From assembly GCF_000414115.1 (NCBI RefSeq), contig NZ_AOPZ01000302.1:1-42826 (forward strand): a DNA stretch of 42,826 nucleotides, read 5' to 3'. This document shows, in pieces, positions 31,325-40,112 of the stretch. Under the pieces are notes generated by a model. It worked only from the letters and a program-made list of their open reading frames with translations. It was not told where the DNA came from and searched no databases. The first letter of the stretch is position 1, and every line of letters begins with the position of its first letter. Origin of the DNA: Streptomyces aurantiacus JA 4570 (GTDB lineage Bacteria; Actinomycetota; Actinomycetes; Streptomycetales; Streptomycetaceae). The position numbers and the translations under genes are program-made.

Positions 31325-31343
31325 GAGAAAGGGCCTCGCCTCC

Positions 31344-32651
31344 ATGGCTGTGCAGACTGTCGCCACCACCCCCGCCGCCGCATCCGCCCCGGGCACCGTA
31401 GACCTCGGCCCCGCGTCCGGCCTCTCCTGCCGCGAGTGCGGAACCCGCTTCGACCTGGGCCCGATCTTCGCCTGTGCCGAGTGTTTCGGCCCCCTCGAAG
31501 TCGCCTACGACCTGCCGCTCGGCGACCCGGAAGCCCTCCGCGAGAAGATCGAGTCCGGCCCCGCCAACATCTGGCGGTACGCGCCGCTGCTGCCCGTCCC
31601 CGCCGACGTGGCCGACAAGCCGAACCTCAACCCCGGCTGGACCAAGCTCGTCCAGGCCGACAACCTCGCCCGGGAACTCGGCGTCGAGCCGGGCAAGTTG
31701 TTCATCAAGGACGACTCCGGCAACCCCACGCACTCCTTCAAGGACCGCGTCGTCGCGCAGGCCCTCGAGGCCGCCCGCGCCTTCGGGTTCACCACGCTGT
31801 CCTGCTCGTCCACGGGCAACCTGGCGGGCGCGGTGGGCGCGGCCGCGGCCCGCGCCGGCTTCCGGTCCTGCGTGTTCATCCCGCACGACCTGGAGCAGGG
31901 CAAGGTCGTCATGGCCGCGGTCTACGGCGGCGAGCTCGTCGGCATCGAGGGCAACTACGACGACGTGAACCGCTTCTGCTCCGAGCTCATCGGCGACCCG
32001 CTGGGCGAGGGCTGGGGCTTCGTGAACGTCAATCTGCGGCCGTACTACGGCGAGGGCTCCAAGACCCTCGCGTACGAGATCTGCGAGCAGCTGGGGTGGG
32101 TCCTTCCCGATCAGCTCGTCATCCCGATCGCCTCGGGCTCGCAGCTCACGAAGATCGACAAGGGTCTCAAGGAGCTCATCGCGCTCGGCCTCGTGGAGGA
32201 CAAGCCCTACAAGATCTTCGGTGCGCAGGCCGAGGGGTGCTCGCCGGTGTCGACCGCCTTCAAGGCGGGGCACGACGTCGTGCGCCCGCAGAAGCCGGAC
32301 ACGATCGCCAAGTCGCTCGCCATCGGCAACCCGGCCGACGGGCCGTACGTCCTGGACATCGCCCGGCGCACCGGTGGTGCGGTGGAGGATGTGAACGACG
32401 AGCAGGTCGTCGACGCGATCAAGCTTCTTGCTCGCACGGAAGGGATCTTCGCGGAGACCGCGGGCGGGGTGACGGTCGGCGTCGCCAAGAAGCTGGTCGA
32501 GGCGGGCCTCATCGACCCCTCCCTGACCACGGTGGTCCTCAACACCGGTGACGGTCTGAAGACCCTCGACGCGGTGGCGGCCACGTCGCAGGCGACGGCC
32601 ACCATCGCTCCTAGCCTTGACGCGTTCCGCTCCGCGGGGCTGGCCGGCTAG
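31344..32651 (+). CDS. Threonine synthase-like PLP enzyme under SAM control (candidate OPH-dependent homocysteine synthase)
   Basis: The 435-aa fold-type II PLP enzyme starts with a rubredoxin-like zinc ribbon (Cys29, Cys32, Cys44, Cys47). It then has the PLP lysine Lys133 in NPTHSFKDRV, the substrate loop SSTGNLAGAVGAAAAR and the phosphate loop IASGSQLTKI. By homology it is a threonine synthase, which acts on O-phosphohomoserine (OPH). The SAM-I riboswitch and the adjacent CysO-like sulfur carrier argue instead for homocysteine synthesis from OPH and a protein thiocarboxylate, analogous to CysM with CysO. Streptomyces normally hold another thrC beside hom and thrB. The ATG at 31344 is chosen because the in-frame ATG at 31320 lies inside riboswitch P1. 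Confidence 0.85.
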   Translation: MAVQTVATTPAAASAPGTVDLGPASGLSCRECGTRFDLGPIFACAECFGPLEVAYDLPLGDPEALREKIESGPANIWRYAPLLPVPADVADKPNLNPGWTKLVQADNLARELGVEPGKLFIKDDSGNPTHSFKDRVVAQALEAARAFGFTTLSCSSTGNLAGAVGAAAARAGFRSCVFIPHDLEQGKVVMAAVYGGELVGIEGNYDDVNRFCSELIGDPLGEGWGFVNVNLRPYYGEGSKTLAYEICEQLGWVLPDQLVIPIASGSQLTKIDKGLKELIALGLVEDKPYKIFGAQAEGCSPVSTAFKAGHDVVRPQKPDTIAKSLAIGNPADGPYVLDIARRTGGAVEDVNDEQVVDAIKLLARTEGIFAETAGGVTVGVAKKLVEAGLIDPSLTTVVLNTGDGLKTLDAVAATSQATATIAPSLDAFRSAGLAG

Positions 32652-32710
32652 GCGCCGTAGGGGCTTGTGCCCGCTGCCGACTGCGGGTCGTGGTCCGTCC
32701 TCGCGCAGTT

Positions 32711-32733
32711 CCCCGCGCCCCTTACGGGGCGCT
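32711..32733. repeat. Dispersed GC-hairpin repeat inside the thrC-like/cysO-like operon
   Basis: CCCCGCGCCCCTTACGGGGC and the following bases form a hairpin (stem 32715-32721 with 32726-32732). The copy at 40914-40935 shares the same core. Its place between two co-oriented genes 110 bp apart could lower expression of the second. Confidence 0.65.
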
Positions 32734-32761
32734 CTCCCTCCCGAACCACTGAGGTGAACCC

Positions 32762-33037
32762 ATGAGTGTCAAAGTCCGCATCCCTACCATTCTTCGCACC
32801 TACACCGGTGGCAAGGCCGAAGTCGCTGCCGAAGGGGGCACCCTCGGTGAGGTCATCGCTGATCTGGAGAAGAAGCACACCGGGATCGCCGCCCGGGTCC
32901 TGGACGACCAGGGCAAGCTGCGGCGGTTCGTGAACGTGTACGTCAACGACGACGACGTGCGGTTCGAGCAGGGTCTTGAGACCGCGACGCCGGACGGTGC
33001 CGGTGTCTCGATCATTCCGGCCGTCGCGGGCGGCTGA
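32762..33037 (+). CDS. CysO/MoaD-like sulfur-carrier protein
   Basis: The 91-aa ubiquitin-fold protein is very close in pattern to mycobacterial CysO: VRIPTILRTYTGGKAEV, LGEVIADLEKKHTGIAARVL, FVNVYVNDDDVRF, ending in IIPAVAGG. The free C-terminal Gly-Gly is what an E1-like enzyme (MoeB/MoeZ type) adenylates and converts to a thiocarboxylate sulfur donor. It follows the thrC-like gene by 110 bp in the same direction. In mycobacteria CysO sits with CysM and the protease Mec for cysteine synthesis; neither is here, so homocysteine is a better guess for the product. GAGGTG precedes the ATG. Confidence 0.9.
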   Translation: MSVKVRIPTILRTYTGGKAEVAAEGGTLGEVIADLEKKHTGIAARVLDDQGKLRRFVNVYVNDDDVRFEQGLETATPDGAGVSIIPAVAGG

Positions 33038-33057
33038 ACGTACGCAGCGTCACCGTG

Positions 33058-33092
33058 ATTGCCCCCTCCGCGAGAGAAGCGGAGGGGGCAAT
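33058..33092 (+). terminator. Operon terminator after the sulfur-carrier gene
   Basis: Perfect 14-bp arms (33058-33071 and 33079-33092) flank a 7-nt loop, 20 nt past the stop. Confidence 0.88.
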
Positions 33093-33317
33093 TCTGTATG
33101 GTTGATCGCGGTACAGTTGGGAATGGAGCTTCGTTCTTCTCCCGCGCCGTGCCCCGCGCATATTCGAAGTCGGTCTCAGGCCGACAAGAAACAGCCAAAG
33201 TGTCCTGCCCTTTTGCGCCTTAAGTGGCATTTGTCGGGCCCGACTTGCCCCGAACTCGGCTGAATTCTCCGCATATCGGCGATCGGGCGTGCCCAGAATT
33301 CTCGTCCGATTGACCTG

Positions 33318-33345
33318 TTGCAGAGGGCAGTTGGACAGATACATT
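33318..33345 (+). promoter_or_regulatory. Promoter of the cold-shock gene
   Basis: TTGCAG (33318-33323), a 16-bp spacer and TACATT (33340-33345) would start an mRNA near 33352 with a leader of about 105 nt, like other cold-shock mRNAs. The remaining spacer 33093-33317 shows only a short palindrome GTCGGGCCCGAC. Confidence 0.45.
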
Positions 33346-33456
33346 CAGCCGCGGTCGACGCGTTCCGGCGCACACCCCCAACCCATGGGGGGTGAGGTCT
33401 GACCCGGGTCCGCGAAGTGCGGGTCTGCGCAAGGGCCAGTAATAGGGGAGTTAGGC

Positions 33457-33660
33457 ATGGCTCAGGGCACCGTCAAGTGGTTCAACGCGGAGAAGGGATA
33501 TGGCTTCATCGCGGTCGACGGTGGTGCGGATGTTTTCGTCCACTACAGCGCGATCCAGATGGACGGCTACCGCACCCTTGAAGAAGGTCAGCGAGTCGAG
33601 TTCGAGATCTCGCAGGGCCAGAAGGGTCCGCAGGCGGACATGGTCAAGCTCGCCGTCTGA
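33457..33660 (+). CDS. Cold-shock domain protein (CspA family)
   Basis: The 67-aa single-domain nucleic-acid chaperone has RNP1 (KGYGFIAV) and RNP2 (DVFVHYSAI) intact. It starts MAQGTVKWFNAEKGYGF and has normal length. It binds single-stranded RNA to keep it unfolded. The corresponding S. coelicolor gene is one of several scoF/csp paralogues. GGGGAG lies 8 nt before the ATG. The gene is monocistronic, ended by the hairpin at 33697-33736. Confidence 0.96.
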   Translation: MAQGTVKWFNAEKGYGFIAVDGGADVFVHYSAIQMDGYRTLEEGQRVEFEISQGQKGPQADMVKLAV

Positions 33661-33696
33661 GCGGCTTGACGCGATCGGCCACCGAAGCGACGCAGA

Positions 33697-33736
33697 CGAA
33701 GGGCCCGCACTCCGGAGACGGGGTGCGGGCCCTTCG
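33697..33736 (+). terminator. Cold-shock gene terminator
   Basis: Fourteen-base-pair arms (33697-33710 and 33723-33736) flank a 12-nt loop. Confidence 0.8.
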
Positions 33737-33775
33737 CGCGCGCCGGGCGCACGCTCGACGCCTCTTCGAGGCGAC

Positions 33776-33802
33776 CTTGCACTCTCGGGGGTCGAGTGCT
33801 AA
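33776..33802 (+). promoter_or_regulatory. CIRCE element 1 (HrcA operator) over the groEL2 promoter
   Basis: CTTGCACTC-N9-GAGTGCTAA has 7/9 and 9/9 matches to the CIRCE arms. The promoter TTGCAC (33777-33782), 17-bp spacer, TAATCA (33800-33805) lies within it. Confidence 0.85.
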
Positions 33803-33811
33803 TCATTGGCG

Positions 33812-33838
33812 TTAGCACTCTACGAGTGAGAGTGACAG
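33812..33838 (+). promoter_or_regulatory. CIRCE element 2 (HrcA operator) at the groEL2 transcript start
   Basis: TTAGCACTC-N9-GAGTGACAG has a perfect left arm and 6-7 matches in the right. It begins 9 bp after element 1. Confidence 0.75.
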
Positions 33839-33964
33839 AACTTGGATCGGGCCGGTGAGGTCCGCAGACCGGGTGGGGCAAGGAACCACAAGGGATGCAG
33901 GCCGTCCGTCGCGGGCACCAGTGCGGTCCGGATTTTCCACCCCTGTCCGGGAGGACCACTTCAC

Positions 33965-35590
<1,626 letters not shown>

Positions 35591-35626
35591 TCGGCCCCAG
35601 TGGTTGATCGGCTGTCCTGAGCTGTA

Positions 35627-35668
35627 CGAAGGGGCGGCACTCTCCTCGCGGAGGGTGCCGCCCCTTCG
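35627..35668 (+). terminator. groEL2 terminator
   Basis: Perfect 19-bp arms (35627-35645 and 35650-35668) flank a 4-nt loop. Confidence 0.9.
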
Positions 35669-35728
35669 GCGTGTCCGGGGCCCGGGCGCCGGGCGCCGAG
35701 GGGGTCGTGAAAAAAAGTTCGCGGACGG

Positions 35729-35758
35729 TGTCAACCGGAGGAGGGCCGCCAGGTCTAG
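35729..35758 (+). promoter_or_regulatory. Possible autoregulated ECF promoter of the SigE-family gene
   Basis: TGTCAACC (35729-35736), a 17-bp spacer and TCTAG (35754-35758) resemble ECF-type promoter elements with an AAC in the -35. It lies directly upstream of the sigma gene. Confidence 0.4.
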
Positions 35759-35776
35759 AGAAGGTGTACCGACCAG

Positions 35777-36289
35777 ATGGGGAGCACGGCATTGACCGCT
35801 GAGGAATTCGAGGAGTTCTACGCCCACGCGGTCAGACGGCTCACCGGACAGCTCTACGTGATGCTCGGCGATCTGCACGAGGCGCAGGACGTCGTGCAGG
35901 AGGCGTTCGTCAAGGCGTGGAGCAGGCGCGGGCGGCTGCGGCGCGAGGCCGCGCCCGAGGCATGGATACGGACGGTCGCCTGGCGGCTCGCGCTGCGCCG
36001 CAGGCAGGGCCTGTTCCGGGCCGAGCGGGCCTGGCAGCGGCACGGCGGCCCGGGCGCGGCCGAGGCACCCGACCCGGGCTCGGTCGTCCTGGTCGAGGCG
36101 CTCAAGGAGCTGTCCCCGCAGCAGCGCAGGACCGTGGCCCTGCGCTACGTGTGCGATCTGTCCGTCGAGCAGATCGCCCAGGAGACGGGCCTGTCCACCG
36201 GCACGGTCAAGACTCATCTCTCCCGTGGCAGGGCCGCGCTCGCGCCCCGGCTGCGGGATTCCCAGACGCAGGAGGCGCACGGTGGCTGA
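35777..36289 (+). CDS. SigE-family ECF RNA polymerase sigma factor
   Basis: The 170-aa sigma factor has region 2 (about residues 8-75, FEEFYAHAVRRLTGQLYVML then LHEAQDVVQEAFVKAW) and region 4 (about 110-162, LKELSPQQRRTVALRYVCDL then GLSTGTVKTHLSRGRAAL). It matches the actinobacterial SigE-like subfamily. Its start ATG follows GAAGGTG at a long spacing; MGSTALTAEEFEEFY is typical of the family. The next gene overlaps it by 8 nt and is translationally coupled, which marks that protein as its likely regulator or effector. Confidence 0.92.
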   Translation: MGSTALTAEEFEEFYAHAVRRLTGQLYVMLGDLHEAQDVVQEAFVKAWSRRGRLRREAAPEAWIRTVAWRLALRRRQGLFRAERAWQRHGGPGAAEAPDPGSVVLVEALKELSPQQRRTVALRYVCDLSVEQIAQETGLSTGTVKTHLSRGRAALAPRLRDSQTQEAHGG

Positions 36290-36737
36290 GGAGCCGCGCC
36301 ACGGGCACCGTCCCGACGACGACATCACCCTGGCCGCCGCGCTCAGGGGGCTCGCCGACCGCGGGCAGGGGCGGGCCGCCCCGGTGCCCGCGGCGCACAT
36401 CACGGAGCGCGGCGACCGCGTGCGCCGGCGCCGCCTCGCGGTTCTCGCGGCCGCCGCCGTCGTCGTCTTCGGCGGGGTGAGCGGGGTGCTCGTCGGGGCG
36501 GCGGGCCCGGGCGAGGAGACCGTGCGGCCCGCCGGCGGGACGGAGGCGCCCGCGCCGTCCTCGGGGGACTCGCCGCCGCCCACCTCGTTGCCGACGTCCT
36601 CGTCGCCGACGTCCTCGGCCACGATGCCGCCCTCCACGGGGGCGTCCGGCACGGTGCCGCCGCCGAACACGGCGGCCTCGACCGGGCCGCCGCCTACGCG
36701 GACGTATCCGCCCACCAGCGCGGCGCCCCCCGAGTAG
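36282..36737 (+). CDS. Single-pass membrane protein coupled to the SigE-family sigma
   Basis: The 151-aa protein has a cytoplasmic part of about 48 residues (DDDITLAAALRGLADRG) and one transmembrane helix (about 50-75, LAVLAAAAVVVFGGVSGVLVG). The extracellular tail is rich in Pro, Ser and Thr (PTSLPTSSSPTSSATMPPST). It has no zinc-binding HxxxCxxC anti-sigma motif, so it is not a classic ZAS anti-sigma; the position alone suggests a regulator of the sigma factor. The GTG at 36282 overlaps the end of the sigma gene. Confidence 0.75.
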   Translation: MAEEPRHGHRPDDDITLAAALRGLADRGQGRAAPVPAAHITERGDRVRRRRLAVLAAAAVVVFGGVSGVLVGAAGPGEETVRPAGGTEAPAPSSGDSPPPTSLPTSSSPTSSATMPPSTGASGTVPPPNTAASTGPPPTRTYPPTSAAPPE

Positions 36738-36751
36738 GGGTTGCCGCTCCC

Positions 36752-36797
36752 CCGGAGGGGGTGTGCCGCTACCCCCGAGCGGGTGCGCCCCCTCCGG
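36752..36797 (+). terminator. Hairpin after the sigma operon
   Basis: CCGGAGGGGG (36752-36761) pairs with CCCCCTCCGG (36788-36797) around a 26-nt loop. Confidence 0.5.
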
Positions 36798-36807
36798 CCT
36801 TTGCCTG

Positions 36808-36828
36808 CCCCCCCCCCCCCCCCCCCCC
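36808..36828. repeat. Homopolymer of 21 cytosines
   Basis: A run of 21 C residues stands in the 165-bp spacer before the mannosyltransferase gene. It is by far the longest homopolymer in the window. Confidence 0.9.
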
Positions 36829-36835
36829 ACGGCCT

Positions 36836-36858
36836 CGTCCTCAAACGCCGGACGGGCT
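36836..36858. repeat. Dispersed Streptomyces intergenic repeat, copy 2
   Basis: The 23-bp core is identical to 20582-20604 in the same orientation and begins 8 bp after the C-run. Confidence 0.75.
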
Positions 36859-36902
36859 ATTTCCCAGCCGCCCGCCCCTTTTTCTCGCAGCGGAGATCAC
36901 CT

Positions 36903-38099
36903 ATGCCCACGGTCTTGCAGAGTCCTGCCCGGACGGTGCCGCGTGCGGCCGGGGCTGGCTCAGCCGGGGGCCGGCTCGCGCCCGGTGACCGGCAGGTGCT
37001 CCAGATCTATCTGCTCACCCGCGCCGGGCTGTGGCTCACCGCCTACTGCGGGGCGTGGCTGTTCCCCCGTGACCCGGGTGCCAAGCGCGGCGCGCCCGTG
37101 CTGAGCGTCTGGGAGCAGTGGGACTGGATGCACTTCCAGCACATAGCGGAGCACGGCTATGTGCGGGCGGCCGAGGCGCGGCCCGGCTTCACCAACGAGG
37201 AGGCGTTCTTCCCCGGCTTCCCGATGGCGCTGCGGGCCGTGCACACGGTGCTGCCGCACTGGGGCCTGGCCGGGCTGCTGATCTCGCTGGTGAGCGGGGC
37301 GGTGGCGATGGTCGCGCTCGGCCGGATCGCGGGGCTCCACGGAAGCGAGGTACTGGCACGGCGGGCCGTGGTGCTCGTACTGCTCTCGCCCTGCGCCGTC
37401 TTCCTCGCCGCCGGCTACACGGAGTCCCTGTTCCTGGCGTTCGCCCTGCCCGCGTGGCTCGCCGCGGTGCGGGGGCGCTGGCCACTGGCGGCGCTGCTCG
37501 CGACGGCGGCCACCGCCACCCGGGTCAGCGGCCTCTTCCTCGCCGCGGCGCTTGCCGTGCAGTTCCTCGTGAGCCGGGGCCGCCGCGAGGCCGGGCGACG
37601 CTGGCGCCCGCTGCCGTGGCTGGCCCTGCCCGCGCTGCCCGCCCTCCTCTACACCTGGTACCTGCACACCCTCACCGGCGACTGGATGGCCTGGAAGCAC
37701 GCCCAGGAACGCGGCTGGAACCGGGAGTTCCACGCGCCGTGGGAGGCGTGGGCGAACACCTGGCGGGCCGCCTTCGACGGCGAGTACCGCTCCGGGTACG
37801 CCCTCATGTTCCTCGCCGAACTCGTGGCCATGGTCGTCGGGCTCGCGCTCCTGGCCGTCCTGCTGCGCCGCCGCCGCTGGCCCGAGGCGACGTACCTCGC
37901 CCTGAGCCTCTGGGCGCTCGGCACCTCGTACTGGTACATGTCCCTGCCCCGCGCCACCCTCCTGTGGTGGCCCCTGTGGACCGGCCTCGCGGCCTGGTCG
38001 CTGCGCCGTGCCTGGGTCACGAACACCCTCGTGTGCGTGCTCGCGCCGCTCACGACGGTGTTCGCGCTGGCGTTCACGACCGGGCGGTGGGCGGGGTGA
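36903..38099 (+). CDS. PIG-V-like integral membrane mannosyltransferase
   Basis: The 398-aa protein has about nine to ten hydrophobic helices, e.g. VLQIYLLTRAGLWLTAYCGA, LLISLVSGAVAMVALGRI, LFLAAALAVQFLV and LVAMVVGLALLAVLL. Early on it carries WEQWDWMHFQHIAEHGY, the W-D-x-x-H motif of GT-C mannosyltransferases of the PIG-V family, and FFPGFPMALR. It would use a polyprenyl-phosphate sugar at the membrane's outer face, possibly for protein or lipid mannosylation. GCGGAGA precedes the ATG. It converges on murQ with only 12 bp between stops. Confidence 0.83.
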   Translation: MPTVLQSPARTVPRAAGAGSAGGRLAPGDRQVLQIYLLTRAGLWLTAYCGAWLFPRDPGAKRGAPVLSVWEQWDWMHFQHIAEHGYVRAAEARPGFTNEEAFFPGFPMALRAVHTVLPHWGLAGLLISLVSGAVAMVALGRIAGLHGSEVLARRAVVLVLLSPCAVFLAAGYTESLFLAFALPAWLAAVRGRWPLAALLATAATATRVSGLFLAAALAVQFLVSRGRREAGRRWRPLPWLALPALPALLYTWYLHTLTGDWMAWKHAQERGWNREFHAPWEAWANTWRAAFDGEYRSGYALMFLAELVAMVVGLALLAVLLRRRRWPEATYLALSLWALGTSYWYMSLPRATLLWWPLWTGLAAWSLRRAWVTNTLVCVLAPLTTVFALAFTTGRWAG

Positions 38100-38111
38100 C
38101 GTCCAACCGCC

Positions 38112-39062
38112 CTACTTTGTACGGGAGTTGTCGAGGGCCGCGCGGAGGTGGCCGTCGGACGCGGTCAGGAGGCGGGCGGCCGTCGGGCCGTCGACTCCGC
38201 CCAGCAGGGTGAGGATGGCGTTCTTCACCTCGCCGTCGGTGGCGGCGAGGGCGGCCTCGATCTCCTCGTCGGAGGCGCCCGTGGCGAGGGAGACGATTCT
38301 GCGGGAGCGGGCGCGCAGCTTCTCGTTGGAGGCGCGCACGTCGACCATGAGGTTCCCGTAGGTCTTGCCGAGGCGGATCATCGTGATCGTCGAGAGCATG
38401 TTCAGGACGAGCTTCTGGGCCGTGCCCGCCTTCAACCGGGTGGAGCCGGTGAGGAGTTCGGGGCCCACGACGACCTCGATGCCGTGCTCGGCCGCCGCCG
38501 CGAGGGCGCTGCCGGCGTTGCAGGACAGGCCGACCGTCAGGGCCCCGCGGGCGCGGGCGTGCTCGACGGCGCCGACGGCGTAGGGGGTGCGGCCGGACGC
38601 GGAGACGCCGACCACGGTGTCGTCGGCGGTGAGGGCCAGCGCGTCCAGGTCGGCGGCCGCCAGGTCCTTGCGGTCCTCCGCGCCCTCGATCGAGGTGACC
38701 ACCGCGGTCGGGCCGCCCGCGATCAGGCCGACGACGTCGCCCGGGTCGGTGTTGAACGTCGGCGGGCACTCGGACGCGTCGAGCACACCGAGGCGTCCGG
38801 CGGTGCCCGCGCCCGCGTAGACCAGACGCCCGCCGCGCGCCATCCGCTCCGCCGTGGCGTCGATCGCGGCGGCGATGCGGGGCAGCTGCGCGGCGACGGC
38901 CGTGGGCACGGTGGCGTCCTCGCCGTTCATGATGCGCGCGATCTCCTCCGTGGACAGCCGGTCGATCTCGGAGAACTCGGGCCGGAACGCCTCGGTGGTC
39001 AGATTCGCCAGCTGGGCACGGAGCTCGCCGTAGGCGGCGGGCCCGGTGGGCGTGGAGGTCAT
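38112..39062 (-). CDS. murQ: N-acetylmuramic acid 6-phosphate etherase MurQ
   Basis: The 316-aa cytosolic SIS-domain lyase cleaves the lactyl ether of MurNAc-6-P, giving GlcNAc-6-P and D-lactate in cell-wall recycling. MurQ motifs: LVYAGAGTAGRLGVLDASECPPTF, VGVSASGRTPYAVGAVEHAR, VVGPELLTGSTRLKAGTAQKLVLN and GNLMVDVRASNEKL. The catalytic Glu of DASECPPTF is present. Its product feeds NagA (22570-23718). It lies 58 bp after the RpiR regulator gene in the same direction. Confidence 0.95.
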   Translation of the reverse strand: MTSTPTGPAAYGELRAQLANLTTEAFRPEFSEIDRLSTEEIARIMNGEDATVPTAVAAQLPRIAAAIDATAERMARGGRLVYAGAGTAGRLGVLDASECPPTFNTDPGDVVGLIAGGPTAVVTSIEGAEDRKDLAAADLDALALTADDTVVGVSASGRTPYAVGAVEHARARGALTVGLSCNAGSALAAAAEHGIEVVVGPELLTGSTRLKAGTAQKLVLNMLSTITMIRLGKTYGNLMVDVRASNEKLRARSRRIVSLATGASDEEIEAALAATDGEVKNAILTLLGGVDGPTAARLLTASDGHLRAALDNSRTK

Positions 39063-39120
39063 AGGGGTGCGGCTCTTTCGCTACACAAAGGGTGGGCAGT
39101 CGGGCGGTGGTCGTTCGGTG

Positions 39121-40029
39121 TCACCTGCGGTGTCGGTGTGCCAGTGCCTCATACGAAGCCGCCAGCGCGGGTGCGGCTGTTTCATACGTACGCTGCGCGA
39201 CGCCGACGAACAGGCAGTCCACGACAAGGAGCTGACTCGTCCGAGAGGACATCGCCGCGGGACGCAACTCGCTCTCGCGGGCCGTGGACGTGGTCAGTAT
39301 GTGGTCGGCGTACTGGGACACCAGGCCGTCGGGACGCCCGGTGATCGCGATCGTCGTGGCGCCGTGCTCGAAGGCGACCCGCAGCGGCTCGATGACGTCG
39401 CCGGTCGACCCGGAGTGGGTGATCGCGATCGCCACGTCCTTGGCGCGGAGCGTCACCGCGTTGGTGACGGCGAGGTGCGGATCGGAGTGGGCGTGCGCGA
39501 TCTGGCCGATGCGCAGGAGTTTCTGGGCGAGGTCCTGGGCGACGAGCCCGGACGCCGCGACGCCGTACACCTCCACGCGGCGGGCGGCCGCCAGCGCGCC
39601 GACGGCCGCGCCGAGCTGGACGGTGTCGAGTCCGGCGGCGGTGTCGGCGAGGGTCTGCTGCTCGTCGTACGCGAGTTTCGCGACGACGTCCGCCAGCGGG
39701 TCGTCGACGGCGATGTCCGCGGTGACGGCGGGCGCGCGGCCCGACTGCTGCTGGGCGGCGAGGCCCGCGAGGGCCAGGCGCAGGTCCCGGTAGCCGGGGT
39801 AGCCGAGGAGGCGGGCGGTGCGGACCACCGTCGCCTCGCTGGTGCCGGTGAGCTCGGCGAGGCCGGTGACCGTGAGCGCCGCGGTCCCCGCCGGGTCGCC
39901 CGCGACGGCCTCGGCGACCCGCTGCATGGAGCGGGTCATCGACGGCGCCAGCGTGCGCACCTTGGCCGCGAGGGCGGCGGGGGCCGGGGGCGCTCCACCC
40001 GCGAAAACTTCCTTCACGTTGTTGGTCAC
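39121..40029 (-). CDS. murR: RpiR-family transcriptional regulator, MurR-like
   Basis: The 302-aa DNA-binding repressor or activator has an N-terminal helix-turn-helix (about residues 30-85, MTRSMQRVAEAVAGDP, then LTGTSEATVVRTARLLGYPGY). Its C-terminal SIS domain binds a phosphosugar (VYGVAASGLVAQDLAQKL, then ITHSGSTGDVIEPLRVA). Next to murQ the likely ligand is MurNAc-6-P. The GTG at 40029 follows CAGGAG. A palindrome at 40034-40046 overlaps its ribosome-site region and suggests autoregulation. Confidence 0.88.
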   Translation of the reverse strand: MTNNVKEVFAGGAPPAPAALAAKVRTLAPSMTRSMQRVAEAVAGDPAGTAALTVTGLAELTGTSEATVVRTARLLGYPGYRDLRLALAGLAAQQQSGRAPAVTADIAVDDPLADVVAKLAYDEQQTLADTAAGLDTVQLGAAVGALAAARRVEVYGVAASGLVAQDLAQKLLRIGQIAHAHSDPHLAVTNAVTLRAKDVAIAITHSGSTGDVIEPLRVAFEHGATTIAITGRPDGLVSQYADHILTTSTARESELRPAAMSSRTSQLLVVDCLFVGVAQRTYETAAPALAASYEALAHRHRR

Positions 40030-40033
40030 TCCT

Positions 40034-40046
40034 GAAAGATATTTTC
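40034..40046. promoter_or_regulatory. Putative RpiR/MurR operator
   Basis: GAAAGATATTTTC has symmetric GAAA and TTTC ends around GATAT. It is the AT-richest spot of the region and lies 5 bp before the regulator's start. RpiR proteins commonly bind GAAA-N-TTTC sites. Confidence 0.5.
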
Positions 40047-40112
40047 GGGGCGGGGGAGGGTCAAGGCTCCGGCGGGCCGGGTGCGGTGTGCGGCGGGGCG
40101 CACAATGGCTGT

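Noticed and set aside
31320..31343. Upstream ATG as start of the thrC-like gene
   Set aside because: It lies within P1 of the riboswitch and would precede any possible ribosome site; the N-terminal family pattern starts later.
33794..33820. GAGTGCTAA-N9-TTAGCACTC as a single CIRCE
   Set aside because: Its arms are in the reverse order. The correct reading is two CIRCE elements on either side.
36282..36737. Classic zinc anti-sigma factor
   Set aside because: The HxxxCxxC motif is absent; there are no cysteines in the cytoplasmic part.
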